DNA of 64,000 nt from NCBI GenBank assembly GCA_036784855.1, contig JAZDSV010000032.1, forward strand, positions 1 to 64,000. Reading direction: 5' to 3'. This document shows, piece after piece, positions 1 to 12,880 of this stretch. Origin of the DNA: Aphelidium insulamus. Its lineage: Eukaryota > Aphelidiomycota > Aphelidea > Aphelidiaceae. The position numbers were made by a program, and so were the translations under genes. The notes under the pieces are model-generated. The model saw only the letters and a program-made list of their open reading frames with translations, was not told where the DNA came from and ran no database searches. Every line of letters begins with the position of its first letter. Position 1 is the stretch's first letter.

Positions 1-237
1 CTATTTGTCTATGGATATCAGTCAGTCAGTCAGTCAGGGCTTTCAGCGGCATGGAGCATTACCGTCCCGTGCCAGCAGCACTCGCACACCGACAAACGTC
101 CTCGGCGCCCGCTGGTTGTCCCAGCTGACGGTGCAGCGCAGTTGGAACGCCTCGCCGAGCATATGCAAGTGTGTGTACAGTGTATGTACAGAGTATGTAT
201 GTAACTATGTATATATTGGTGAGAGACCAGGCGCCGT
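1..237. other. Unassigned edge region downstream of KATNAL2
   Basis: This stretch lies 3' of the KATNAL2 stop. On the minus strand there is a short open stretch from an ATG near 162 to a TGA near 48 (about 38 codons), preceded by an AT-rich section. It could be an unrelated small ORF or the start of a gene cut off by the window. It matches no family I know. GTCA repeats (gtcagtcagtcagtcag) sit near position 20-37. Confidence 0.3.
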
Positions 238-2198
<1,961 letters not shown>

Positions 2199-2384
2199 GG
2201 CAATGGTGAGCGTTGCTGCACAAACACTGATATACTTATATATACTTACATATACATATACGGGTGTTCCTACATATATGTACCGTATATGATTTGTATG
2301 TGCACGGTGTATATAGTAGAGAGTACTTTTGTGTGCGCAGTCAGCGCTTTGTCTCCATTTTCACCCAAAGACACCGCAGCCAAG

Positions 2385-5118
2385 ATGTAAGTGCCAGGAT
2401 ATCACACGTGCTCCAAGCGCACCACCTCACACTTGCACACACACACTGTACATAGGTCCACCACGCGTATTATAGTCAAGAATTTGCCGTCCTACCTCAC
2501 TGGCGACCGGTTCAAGGCGCACTTTGGCGCGCGTGGCGAGATCACGGACGCCAAGATTATGCACACGCCGTATGTGGAATATACATGTGCACATATCCAC
2601 TCTACGCGCCACTCACACTTCCATACAGGGCGGGAATATCGCGCAATTTCGGCTTTGTGGGGTACAAGAGCGAGGCGGACGCGTTGGCCGCCGTCAAGTA
2701 CTTTAACCGCTCCTTCATCGACACGTCGCGGTTGCAGGTTGAGCTGGCGAGGCCTGTCGGCGACCAGTCACTGGAGCGCCCGTGGAGCAAGTACTCGTCG
2801 GGTTCGTCGGCCAATGCGCGATACGCGGGTTTGCGTGGCATACAGCCTCCCGCCAAAGCCGGCGCGGCGAATGGCGGTGCTGTTGTCGTGGAGGTCACCG
2901 ATGACAACAGCAACAACAAGAACCAGCAGCAGCAGCAGCAAAAGAGTCTGCACAGTGCACTGCGGCCAGAGGAACAGGACCCTGCATTGCGTGAATTCCT
3001 GGAGGTGATGAAGACTGGTCGGCAGTCCAAGACCTGGGCTAATGATGATGTGCTGGCTGCTGTCGACATTTCTGCTTCTGCCACCACGGCCGCCGCTGTG
3101 AGCCAGATTCCACGTGCCGAAGACGACGACCTGTATGAAGATTTGCCTGCCGCTTCCAACGCTATCACTGCGGATTCATCGCCACCGGGAGACGATGATA
3201 GTAGCTATGTTTCCGCAGAGCCGAATGAACTCGTGAAATCCACAATTCCAGCCGAGAGTACACCGCCAAGCAGTGTGACTCCGGCTGAACCTGTGGAATC
3301 TATTCCACAGACGAGCGAAGAGATAATTGGCGATACTGGACGTCTATTTGTGCGCAATCTGCCCTTCACGTGCACCGATGCGGATCTGCGAGCGCATTTC
3401 AGTCGCTTTGGTCCGATAACAGAGGTATTTATATATATATATATATATATAGGTAAATTGATGTGATCAGGTACACTTGGCGCTGGACAGGCAAACCAAC
3501 CGGTCCAAGGGATTTGGCTACGTGCTGTTTATGATTCCACAGAATGCCGTGCAGGCGTTTGTCGAGCTGGACAACACGATATTCCAGGGCCGCTTGCTGC
3601 ACATCATGGCCGCCTCAGAGAACCCGTACGGCAAATCAATTGACACTGCAGCCGGCGGCAACGACGATGACCCCACCTCCGCGTCATCATCATCGTACAA
3701 GACCAAGAAGCAGGCGCAGCTCCGTGCCAAGAGCGACGACGACAGCCACTTGAAGTCGCTGTTCATGAGCCAGGATGCGGTGGCGGACGCCATGGCACAC
3801 CGGCTGGACGTGAGCAAGGCGGAGCTGCTGGACGCCGAAGGTGACAATGTGGCTGTGCGCATGGCCCTGGCCGAGACGCAGATCATCCAGGAGACTGTTC
3901 AGTATCTCGAGAAGGTATCTTTATGAATTACCAGCAGATATAGGTTGATATTAATTTGAATACGATAGGAGGGAGTATCGCTGGACGCTTTTAAGGCGCG
4001 CATGAAAAAGGAGCGCAGTGACACGGTGATTCTGGTGAAGAACATTCCATTCACTACGTCACTGACGGACTTGCGCGACATGTTTTCCCGGTACGGCGAC
4101 ATTATTCGCTGTGTGCTGCCACCCACCCGCACCGTGGCGCTGGTGGAGTACTCGTCGGCCAATGAGGCTAAATCCGCTTTCAAGTGTCTGGCATACCGCA
4201 ACTTCAAGGGTCGACCATTGTTCCTTGAGAAGGCGCCCATTGGTGTGTTTGTCGCTCCCAGCGGTGATGATGGCGCGAAACAACCGGATGTCACCAAATC
4301 AGCAGATGATGAGGACACCTCGAATGAAGCACCATCATCGGCCGCCACCACGCTCTACGTAAAAAACTTGAACTTCAGCACGACGGAGGAGTCGCTGGTG
4401 AAACTGTTCTCTGCCGTCGACGGCTTCCGCAAAGTCTCCATTCCCAAAAAGAAGAATCCGAAGAAAAGCGGGGACCCGAACGCCGCACTGCTCGCCATGG
4501 GCTTTGGATTTGTGGAGTTTTCTGATCGCGAGTCAGCCAAGACGGCGCTCAGCAGATATCAAGGCACTTTGTTGGATGATCATGCGCTCCGGCTCTCATT
4601 CTCGGACCGGTCCGCGGTGAAGGTGGCCAAGTCTGCTGTGAAGGACCAACTCAATGATATTGAAGACGATGAGGAAGAAGTGAAGGTGACTGGTACAAAA
4701 CTGCTGGTGCGCAACGTGCCGTTTGAGGCCACTCGCAAGGAGCTGTGGGAGCTGTTTAGGTATATATATTCTGTGTGTTTTTCGCTTCGCATGACTAACA
4801 ATTTGCAGCACGTATGGCCAGCTGAAGAAGCTGCGGCTACCGAAAAAGATGGACAAGCGTTCACACCGCGGATTTGCCTTCGTCGAGTACCTGACCAAGC
4901 AGGAGGCCAAGGACGCATACAAGTCCCTACACAGCACACACTTGTACGGCCGGCACTTGGTGCTGGAATGGGCCGAGGATGACGCGTCCATCGATGCACT
5001 GCGCTCCAAGACTAAGCGGCAGTTTGACGCCATGCTGCACGGGGAAGAGGATGACAAGCGGCAGAGGCGGGTTGACCTCCTGGCCGGCGGCGAAGCAGTC
5101 GATATGCCGGGCCAGTGA
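2385..5118 (+). CDS. MRD1: Multiple RNA-binding domain protein 1 (RBM19/MRD1 family)
   Basis: Nucleolar pre-rRNA-binding protein needed for early small-subunit processing (family knowledge). Exons: 2385-2386, 2456-2569, 2629-3424, 3471-3914, 3969-4759, 4809-5118; they sum to 818 codons. The start codon is split: AT ends exon 1 and G opens exon 2, giving [12 protein letters not shown], the conserved MRD1 N-terminus. Five RRMs are visible with their RNP motifs: about 2462-2760, 3345-3610, 4020-4235, 4350-4610 and 4697-4975. The highly conserved segment [20 protein letters not shown] follows RRM1's RNP. An acidic, Q-rich linker (2880-3330) separates RRM1 from RRM2. Five RRMs fits fungal MRD1; animal RBM19 has six. 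The intron at 3425-3470 contains a TA run. The intron at 4760-4808 has a textbook gactaac branch point. Confidence 0.95.
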
Positions 5119-5163
5119 TGATAAATTCATAAACGGCGTCGTTGTCTCCTTTCAAATTCCCAG

Positions 5164-5844
5164 ATGAAAAACTTGATGATCTCTGTGCTTGGTGCGTGGC
5201 TGTGCGCGTGCCACATAGCAGATGCCGCCACTGCAGACCCGGGCCAAAGCTGGATCATAATAACACGCGGCGGTGCCGACAGATGTTCAGTCTTCACGCT
5301 GGATCAGCCAGAAGAACGCTTCGACCTGAAATGCCAAAATCACTTGCACGCATATACCGACCGACAAGCCACGTGGGCCGTCGGTTCGGGAGACACTATG
5401 ATCAACACACGAGTACGGTGCCGACACGGACACCGTCGCAGTTTGAAAGCATACTTTTCTGATGGCAAATCTGGCTTCATCAACCCAGACGAGAATGGGG
5501 TGATGTTCACATTTGATGGCGGGCGATACTTTCCACATGTTTCCGTTGAGCACAAAGACGTGTTTTGTCGAGTTGTTAACGAAATAAACATTGGTCGTTC
5601 ACTACAATGCGGTGCATACAGTGGAGATGGTCGATATGGAGATGATGAATATTTACGCGAAATGGTGGTGGCCACGGTGGTTCCCGTAACTGTCGATATG
5701 GCACGTGGTAATATGCATGACGCTCATACACCGGTGCTGCGACACGCTCTGCGAGTATCAGGGGACAAGGACGTGGCGATTACAGCCATGATGCTTCTTA
5801 GTGATGATGACTTTAATCTGCCGAGAAAGTGTGCTTCGGCATAA
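5164..5844 (+). CDS. Secreted orphan protein A (tandem paralogue pair)
   Basis: A 226-aa protein in one exon, starting 45 nt after the MRD1 stop. The first ~22 residues form a signal peptide (short basic n-region, hydrophobic core, ADA-A cleavage-like end). The mature part has scattered cysteines and no domain I recognise. Its C-terminal block (LRVSGDKDVAITAM, LLSDDDFNLPRKCA) is closely matched by the next gene's C-terminus (LHVTGDKNIALTAM, LLNDDEFNLPVRCA), so the two are tandem duplicates. A shared MFTF segment is also present upstream. Likely exported to the cell surface or medium. Function unknown. Confidence 0.7.
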   Translation: MKNLMISVLGAWLCACHIADAATADPGQSWIIITRGGADRCSVFTLDQPEERFDLKCQNHLHAYTDRQATWAVGSGDTMINTRVRCRHGHRRSLKAYFSDGKSGFINPDENGVMFTFDGGRYFPHVSVEHKDVFCRVVNEINIGRSLQCGAYSGDGRYGDDEYLREMVVATVVPVTVDMARGNMHDAHTPVLRHALRVSGDKDVAITAMMLLSDDDFNLPRKCASA

Positions 5845-5989
5845 GTATTGGTAAATATAAGTACTATCATATAAACCTAGTCATTGCGACGCAGATCAGT
5901 TAGTGCGCCTGTATATCACTGCTAATAGCATAGAGCTGATATATTTTTGGCGATAGTGTTCTCTCATTGGCTGATGTTGATATACTTCC

Positions 5990-6463
5990 TTGTTGTGCTC
6001 CTTATTGATATTTTCCCTATATATTTGTGCCAACGAAGAAATTTGCACCGCCGATGAAGATATGGGCGCGGATGGCAAAGATAAGAAGCAACCTGATGAT
6101 CCGCCAAAAGTGGTTGGGCCCAAGTCGATGTTCACCTTTCTCGACAACAAGCATCTAATGCGCCATCGGCGTGGCACACTCAAGATTATTGCATGCGAGG
6201 TCAGTGAGGCCGATGTTCGCTCGTTAGAGTGCGCAAAAAAAGGAGACTACAGCGAAACTGTGGTGGCCAAAGTGACCATTGTGAACACGATATTGTATTC
6301 AACAGACGCCAACATGCCGGAAATACGTACAGCCCTGCATGTAACGGGCGACAAGAACATCGCGCTCACTGCCATGCTGCTCTTGAACGATGACGAGTTC
6401 AATTTGCCCGTCAGATGCGCGACGGTTACAGACAAGTCTCTCGAGTATCGACGGCCTGTGTAG
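5990..6463 (+). CDS. Secreted orphan protein B, 5' end unresolved or damaged
   Basis: The open frame encodes a paralogue of the preceding secreted protein: MFTF block, central Cys region and the GDKNIALTAMLLLNDDEFNLP tail are all present. The N-terminal half of protein A is missing. The frame has a hydrophobic leader (LLCSLLIFSLYICA) but no in-frame ATG; a stop lies at 5978-5980. The nearest ATG (5974) opens a hydrophobic stretch in a different frame that ends soon after. The possibilities are an unrecognised 5' exon, a frameshifted (decaying) copy, or translation from the internal ATG at 6062 without a signal peptide. An AATAAA signal follows at 6487. Confidence 0.5.
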   Translation: MLCSLLIFSLYICANEEICTADEDMGADGKDKKQPDDPPKVVGPKSMFTFLDNKHLMRHRRGTLKIIACEVSEADVRSLECAKKGDYSETVVAKVTIVNTILYSTDANMPEIRTALHVTGDKNIALTAMLLLNDDEFNLPVRCATVTDKSLEYRRPV

Positions 6464-6486
6464 TCTCGGAAGACACAAATTATGAC

Positions 6487-6492
6487 AATAAA
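6487..6492 (+). promoter_or_regulatory. Polyadenylation signal AATAAA
   Basis: An AATAAA hexamer 24 nt after the stop of secreted protein B, at a position typical for a 3' end signal. Confidence 0.5.
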
Positions 6493-6587
6493 TACACACA
6501 TAATCATGCAAGTCTATGACTGTGGGGCAACTTGCATGGCTGTTAATGACTATCTCACTGTAGTATATAACGCAACGCACACGCAAT

Positions 6588-8362
6588 ATGACGGGTGACT
6601 GGACACGGCCGATTGAATGCTCCGTGACCGCGCAGCGAACCACGAACCCAATACGCGCCATCGTGGACAAGATTGTCATACCGGCACAGGCTGCCGGCAA
6701 ACCGCCCTACATCTCCCTGGCCCTGGGTACGCGTCTTGAATGTGCCGCTGTGTGGGTCTATGCTTACGCGAGAGTTGACACGGTGCCTAGGTGATCCCAC
6801 GGTGCGGTGCTGGACCTACATACTCATGTCGCATACCACTAACGACATGTCAAGGTGTATGCACACTTGCGCACGCCAGAGCAGTGTGTGGACGCGTGTG
6901 TGGAATCGTTGCACAGCTTCAAGTTTAACGGATATCCGCCATCCACTGGTGCGTAATCTCTATATGCATCGTACTTGAGAACACGTTCTTGATGAGTATT
7001 GACATGCATAGGGTATGAGTTTGCGCGGGACGCCGTGGCACGCGCATACTCTGTGGAAGGAGTGGCGCCGCTGAGTGCTGCGGATGTCGTGATATGCAGC
7101 GGGTGCTCGGGTGCGCTGGATATTGCCATCACTGCCCTCACCAATGCCGGTCAGAACATTCTTCTCCCGCGGCCAGGTGTGTGTGATGTGGTTGTGGATA
7201 TGTTAGCGGTCTGTACGGAGGCTGAGTTCATACACGTCGCCAGGATTCTCGCTGTATCAAACGCTGGCCGAGTCCAAGGGAATCGAGTGCCGCTACTACA
7301 ATTTGCTGGCATGTGCGTGTAATTATTACTGATGCCGATGTCTCACCGCCACATCAGCCCGAGCGCCACTGGGAAATCGACTTGGAGCATCTGCGATCGT
7401 TGGCGGATTCAAACACGGCCGCCATCATTGTTAACAATCCATCTAATCCGGTACGCTGTGATACATGTACACTACCGTCGACATTCAACACTCGCTTTAG
7501 TGCGGTTCGGTGTGGAGTCGTGCGCACATGGAACAGGTGGTGGCGGCGGTCGAGTCGCTGCGCTTGCCCCTGATTGCAGACGAGATATATGCCGACATGG
7601 CATTTGCGCCGCATCAGTACATTCCGTTCGCCGCGGTGTCCAAGACTGTGCCAGTGCTATCGGTGGGTGGTATCGCCAAACGATACATGGTCCCGGGATG
7701 GCGCCTTGGCTGGATTCTTGTTCACGATCGCAACAACTTATTCAGCAAGGTATATAACTATATATTGCAGTACTTAATTAATGCCCGCTCCATAGATTCG
7801 CCATGGATTGACGGCGCTCAGCCAGCTGATATTGGGCGCCAACAGTCTGGTGCAGTCAGTGCTGCCAAAGTTGTTGCACGATACACCCGCCGCATTCTAT
7901 ACGAGAACACTCGACATCCTCCAGGTGGGCATATTTATCTATAACTCATAGAAAACTTTAAATCTCTGACGTAGGACAATGCCGAGCTCAGCCGCACTCG
8001 ATTGTCTCAGATTGACGGTCTGCGCTGCATTGTACCGCAGGGTGCCATGTACATGATGGTAAGAGGCATGTGTTGATTATACAATGAGTGACACGCAAAT
8101 AGGTTGGGATTGAGTTGGAAAAGTTTCGCGACATTGTCGATGATGTGGACTTTACCGGGAAGCTGGTGGCCGAGGAGAATGTCCTCTGCTTGCCGGGCCA
8201 GGTAAACCCAGCGCAATGATTAGCATCGTAAACATTAATGAAATGCAGTGCTTCAAGTATCCAAACTACTTTCGCATTGTAATCTGCGCGCCGAAAGAGA
8301 CACTGAACGATGCGTACGATAGAATTGAAGCCTTTTGCCAGCGCCACAGAGCAAACAAGTAA
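6588..8362 (+). CDS. TAT: Tyrosine aminotransferase (PLP, class I fold)
   Basis: Catalyses the first step of tyrosine breakdown: transamination with 2-oxoglutarate to 4-hydroxyphenylpyruvate. Exons: 6588-6726, 6791-6801, 6855-6948, 7012-7176, 7244-7308, 7358-7450, 7501-7749, 7796-7924, 7975-8058, 8103-8201, 8249-8362 = 413 codons. The spliced protein shows the TAT signature blocks: [69 protein letters not shown] and the PLP-lysine region [16 protein letters not shown]. Exon 2 is only 11 nt. The intron at 7309-7357 has a GC donor (gcatgt). Length is near animal TAT (about 450 aa). Its introns show it is nuclear and not a bacterial contaminant. Confidence 0.93.
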
Positions 8363-8772
8363 AGTGTGAGTGTGTGTGCCTGACAGCGAGAAATATCACC
8401 ACACGGCCACGCAGATTGACAAATACATAAAGCAAATTGTAAAGCCGGCTGTGAACAAACATGCCGCGTGTCTAGTCGCGTGTGTGTGCGAGTGTGTGTC
8501 TCCGCCACATCGTTCTCATCTTGCTTGCGTGCGTGTTCATTGTGTGCGCCACTTCCATTCGATTATCCGCTGAGACAATCTATATTACAATCTGCACACG
8601 TCGATCTACGCGTGTCTTATCATCGCCATCGCCATATATTGACATACTATTGCTCTCACGCCATTACAAGACATATAAATCCGAGATTCTCGACAGCGTA
8701 CGCACTCAACATGTACACATCTACATATATCTTAACATACGTATATGTTAACCATGTACGACACAGACACAC
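8363..8772. other. Intergenic region without a supported gene
   Basis: 410 nt between TAT and the next ORF. It holds GT-rich stretches (gtgtgtgcgagtgtgtgtc) and short frames without homology clues. It probably contains the TAT 3' UTR and the promoter or leader of the following gene. I see nothing else. Confidence 0.5.
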
Positions 8773-10242
8773 ATGATCGAACCGCCGAAACTGTACACGA
8801 GCGCCCGACGCGACTACGACGTGCTGGACATTGAAATATTGGGCCAGTTCACCATTGAACTTGGACTGCACACGCGGCACGATATTCGACAGTGTTTCGA
8901 GCGACTGCTGGAGACGGCTGGGACGCACCGATTCCCCGAGGAGTTTCGCCTGATCTACGACTATGTGATGCAGAGGCGCGCGTATGCCAGATGGACGCCG
9001 GCCAGTCAGGAGATGTTGATGATTTTCGGTGGTGGTAGTAGTGCTGGTAGTGCTGGTAGTGGCGGAAGTGGAGACAATACTGGTGATACGGGAGGTGCAG
9101 GCCACGCCGAGAGAACAGTGCCCGAGATGGCCGGGTCCGTGGAGGCCGCGCTAGATCAGGTCTTTCAGCAGCGGGCGCAGTCGCTACGGCTGAAATCGTT
9201 CTTGGCGGATGGCGGCAGGTCGACGTGTAATATGGCGCGCATGTCGTCCTCCGCGGAGTTGGTCGACTATGCAAGCAGCAGCCACCCTGGCGGAGATGCG
9301 CACCGCGTGGATCTCGGCGCGCCGGGGTCTGACTCGCTGCAGAGAGCCGAAGCCTTCAGCGCCCTGCGTCAACATTCGTGGCATGCCGCGCTCTCCGCCG
9401 CATCTTCTGGCCGGCACTCCTCGAAACAGCCCGGCACCGAAAGTACGCCAGAAGGCAGCAACAATGGCGTGCGAGGCAGCGATGCCAGGCAACAGCACGC
9501 GACATCCACCACCACCACCACGCAGTACCATGCCAACATCATTCGACCGGCCGTGCGATGGGTGCAGCAGCAGCAGCCTCACAAGTCTCAGCAGCAGCAA
9601 CTGCCGTCCATGCCGGGTGCCAGCAATCCGCGCAGTGCCAGCAGCCGGCCGCTGTCGGCGTCATCATCGTGCGCGTCCCTGAGCGGCGCCGCAAGCAACA
9701 GCAGCCTGACCTCCGGCCCATCTGACCGCCTCGCCACCGGGTCGTCCCTGATGCGCACGCGTCCGCTGTTCACGCCGTACCGCAGCGCATCCACCCTGTC
9801 CACCGCGCTGGATCGACACTCGTCGCCCGCGGCCAACAGTGGACGCGCTCACGGCGGCACCACACTGCACCACAAATCACTGGTCACTCGGCCCGTCAAG
9901 CGCATGCGTCTCGTCAACAGCCCGGCCACGTCGCGATACTCGTCCCCCAACACTACTTCACGTACGCCTCCTACGGCAATGTCACGCGCGATGCACCGCG
10001 ATGCTACTGCGCATCCCGATAGTACAGCCCCATCATCCACCTTCTTCTTCTCGTCGTCGGAAGAGCACGCCACGGCCGAGAGCGAAGAAGCGGCAATGGT
10101 CGAGGCGCTCAAGAAGGTGGCCATGACAGTCGATACGGCCGCGTCTACTTCGGCGGTATATGCTGCAGCATCACCTTTGACACCACCCCACACGGACGAC
10201 GACTGGCTCCTGTACGACGTGGATGCCGCGGCGGCCAACTAA
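8773..10242 (+). CDS. Low-complexity orphan protein, Ser/Ala/Gln-rich
   Basis: A 489-aa single-exon frame. Residues 1-75 look globular (helical pattern, including IRQCFERLLETAG and FRLIYDYVMQRRAYARWTP). The rest is disordered: a Gly/Ser linker (~80-105), Gln/His patches and long Ser/Thr/Ala/Pro runs with scattered basic stretches. An acidic helix-like segment (HATAESEEAAMVEALKKVAM) lies near the C-terminus. Composition is typical of regulatory or scaffold proteins in fungi. I do not recognise the N-terminal domain. It converges with the SLS1-like gene, ending 167 nt from that gene's stop. Confidence 0.65.
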   Translation: MIEPPKLYTSARRDYDVLDIEILGQFTIELGLHTRHDIRQCFERLLETAGTHRFPEEFRLIYDYVMQRRAYARWTPASQEMLMIFGGGSSAGSAGSGGSGDNTGDTGGAGHAERTVPEMAGSVEAALDQVFQQRAQSLRLKSFLADGGRSTCNMARMSSSAELVDYASSSHPGGDAHRVDLGAPGSDSLQRAEAFSALRQHSWHAALSAASSGRHSSKQPGTESTPEGSNNGVRGSDARQQHATSTTTTTQYHANIIRPAVRWVQQQQPHKSQQQQLPSMPGASNPRSASSRPLSASSSCASLSGAASNSSLTSGPSDRLATGSSLMRTRPLFTPYRSASTLSTALDRHSSPAANSGRAHGGTTLHHKSLVTRPVKRMRLVNSPATSRYSSPNTTSRTPPTAMSRAMHRDATAHPDSTAPSSTFFFSSSEEHATAESEEAAMVEALKKVAMTVDTAASTSAVYAAASPLTPPHTDDDWLLYDVDAAAAN

Positions 10243-10409
10243 CACAACCGCACACAATTCTCAACATGGTTGCGCTGTCATATCATCGTACTGTGCTATG
10301 CATACATGCTGCTTGGTACTTTCAATCGCAGTGCACGCGATAACTGTGCACAGTAGCATTGCCAGACAGGCATGCTTAAATGTGAATAGCACAGCATATC
10401 AGAACAGTT

Positions 10410-12809
10410 CTAGTACAGTGCCTTCAGCTGGGCGTTGATAATCATTCGGTCTGCCCGCTCGACAAGTGCTTGGTGTCTGCTCTGTTCCGTGTCTTGCAGC
10501 TTGATCTACACGGAAGTTAACATATCGCTGTATCACTGATACTACTTGCCTCAGACCAGTGCAGATCAGGCGAGGCCAGCGGTGTTGAAAGCTGCACTTG
10601 TCGATAGAGAGTACCCGGCTCCGAGGTGCGGAATGTGCGCACTGTCTTATGCTTCATGGACTGTAACACAAACGGAGTATCGGGAGACGAGGAGGACACG
10701 TTGTCAAATGGAAAGCTGGATGGCGCGTCAATAAGCAGCCCGGACTCGTCAAACTTGCATGCTGAGAGAAATCGGTCGCGGTCCAGCTGCACTGCATCTC
10801 CATCGTTAATGTTGTTCTCGCTGATAATTTGATAATCGACAGGCAGGTGCGCATTGATGACCGTGAGTGGCGTCGCTGGTTTATAACAGCATTCGGCGGC
10901 CACGGAACCTTCCGCGAAAGTTTTACGAATAAGAGAGGTCTTGTTGACTAAATCGTGGCCGAGAACAATGCAAACTCGCCGAATTCCCTCAGCCAATGTA
11001 ATTTCTGGGGATACGGCTGCCATCGAGTAGTACACAAGAGTTTCACAGTCGAGCGTCAAAAAGTTTTCCTGTCGTCGGTATTGCCGCATATACTTCATAG
11101 AGGGACTGCAACAATGAATTTTGTAGTAGAAAGTACAATGGCATACCTTGGCATCAATGATAAGTTGAGATGTGGGTCATTGCGGAATATAGATGGCAAC
11201 TCGGTCCAGGCGAACTTTTGCTCTTGTATGTCGAGTAAATTGTGTTGTCCCGGAGTGTTCCAGATGCTGGCATATCCGAATCTGAGGATATTCTGCTCTC
11301 CTTTCCGTGCGGTTGTAGCAAACTCATTTACATCAGTGCTGGTAGCGGCATTATCAGCCAGCCGCCACGACAAATCATCTTTGTCCAGCCAAAGACTAAT
11401 GGGCGCAGAGCTGGGCAGACACGCTGAACGGGCACCAATGCGAGACAACCGCCAGCTGCCGACATGCTGGTCAAACTCGGACATGGCAAACGGATCCAGG
11501 GCGGGCGCCAATGAATATTGCCTGACAGCAGATGACGAATTATTACTGTTGTCAACATCTCGAATAAGAACACGTGCGGGACACTTGTGTCCATTGAGCG
11601 CGGCGTCCAGGTGCCGGAACGCGACATTGAACGAAGAGACCGCAGCACTGCGGTCGGCCAGCCGAGACACTGTTAAGGGCTGAGACGCCGATTTGGTAAC
11701 GTCTTTCGATGCGCCGGCAGAAGACCCCCGAGGAGCGAAATGCATCCTGGTCATGCGGGACGTAAAGTTTATACATTCTTGGAGCATGGCTGGAGTGTCG
11801 CTACTGTTGCTACTGTTTTCCGATAAGCGCAAATCAACACTTTGGAACTTCTGCACGCACGAGTTAGAAATCATACAAAAGTACAAACCACAGTAATATA
11901 CCAGAACATCGTTAAGCTCATCCAGTGCCTGGCGGACGGACGCCGGATCGCCGCGCACAGTCAACTTGTTTCTTGTTGTACTTGACGCCACTTCCTTTTC
12001 TGAGGCGGCACCGTTATTGATGGACAACGCCACACCGTACTTTGTTCCCAGCTCACTGGCCAGAAATTCCCGCACGAAATACGTCGATCGATCATTAAGC
12101 AACACGTCTACAGGTCGGTTAATATGTATCACAAAGATTAATTGCATTAGTATCTAGTCATATACGGTCCGCGATATAAATAAGTATGTTACAGATCCCG
12201 GCAATACAGATATCACGACATAAATATGCAGCATATAGATGACGTATACGCACACTTTGTGGCCAGCGCGCCATCATCATCGCCAAGGCCCCAGTTCTTG
12301 CGCAGACGAGCAATTAAGACGCTCTTCTTGCCCGAGGTGGGCAGACGGCGCTGTGCACCGAATCTGTCATGCTACAGTTAGCGTATAAAAGCGCTGCCAT
12401 TATAATTAAGTGAACTTGCTGGCGCAGAATCGGCACAGTAAGCATGGCATGCATGGACTGCGAATCGTTTGGCAGCCGTCCCGATTCCAGCTGCGTAATG
12501 TCCACCGCCGAGTGATGGCCGCCATTGTTGATAATCGTATTGCTGCTTGTTGATGCCGCATCGCCACCACTATTGACGCCACCAGTATTAACACGCGCAG
12601 ACTTTAGCAGCCAGTCGCGGATATCTGCGGTTTGTTGGAGTTCGCGCGTGGCCACCTCGGGGTCTGCACCGACGTTGATACAATAGACTACAGAGAGATG
12701 AAGGACACCAACCTTGCTCCCGTATACGCTTGGGCAGGGTGAGCCGTGGTGCCGCCGCCTTGGCGCCCCGCAGCGCCGCCGTGGACGCGAATCTCTTTAT
12801 CAATATCAT
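10410..12809 (-). CDS. Mitochondrial SAP/KH-like RNA-binding protein, SLS1-like
   Basis: Proposed mitochondrial membrane-associated RNA-binding protein. Exons: 12809-12713, 12663-12416, 12371-12284 (tentative end), 12107-11902, 11850-11147, 11105-10550, 10505-10410 = 664 codons, close to yeast Sls1 length. The N-terminus is a strong mitochondrial presequence (MILIKRFASTAALRGAKAAA). A SAP-like helix pair follows (RRLPTSGKKSVLIARLRKNW). A KH-like region contains DRSTYFVREFLASELGTKYG and NKLTVRGDPASVRQALDEL. The last intron has a perfect GC donor (gcaagt). The 176-nt intron between exons 3 and 4 only fits the frame with another GC donor, so that junction is uncertain. The SLS1 name rests on architecture and length and is tentative. 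Confidence 0.6.
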
Positions 12810-12880
12810 TTCACTTTTCGTCGTGGCTTTCTATGCAAGCGCGTCTCTCTCTATACGAAAAAATAACTTGATATAATAAA
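12810..12880. promoter_or_regulatory. Short bidirectional promoter region
   Basis: Only 71 nt separate the divergent start codons of the SLS1-like gene (-) and the ankyrin gene (+). The stretch includes CT-rich and AT-rich parts (gataataaa near the + start). A shared promoter is inferred from geometry alone. Confidence 0.45.

Noticed and set aside
3981-5057. Antisense frames opposite MRD1 RRMs
   Set aside because: Pure shadows of RRM coding sequence.
6588-8362. Bacterial origin of the aminotransferase or of the FtsX permease
   Set aside because: Both genes have multiple spliceosomal introns with the same branch points as neighbours; they are resident nuclear genes.
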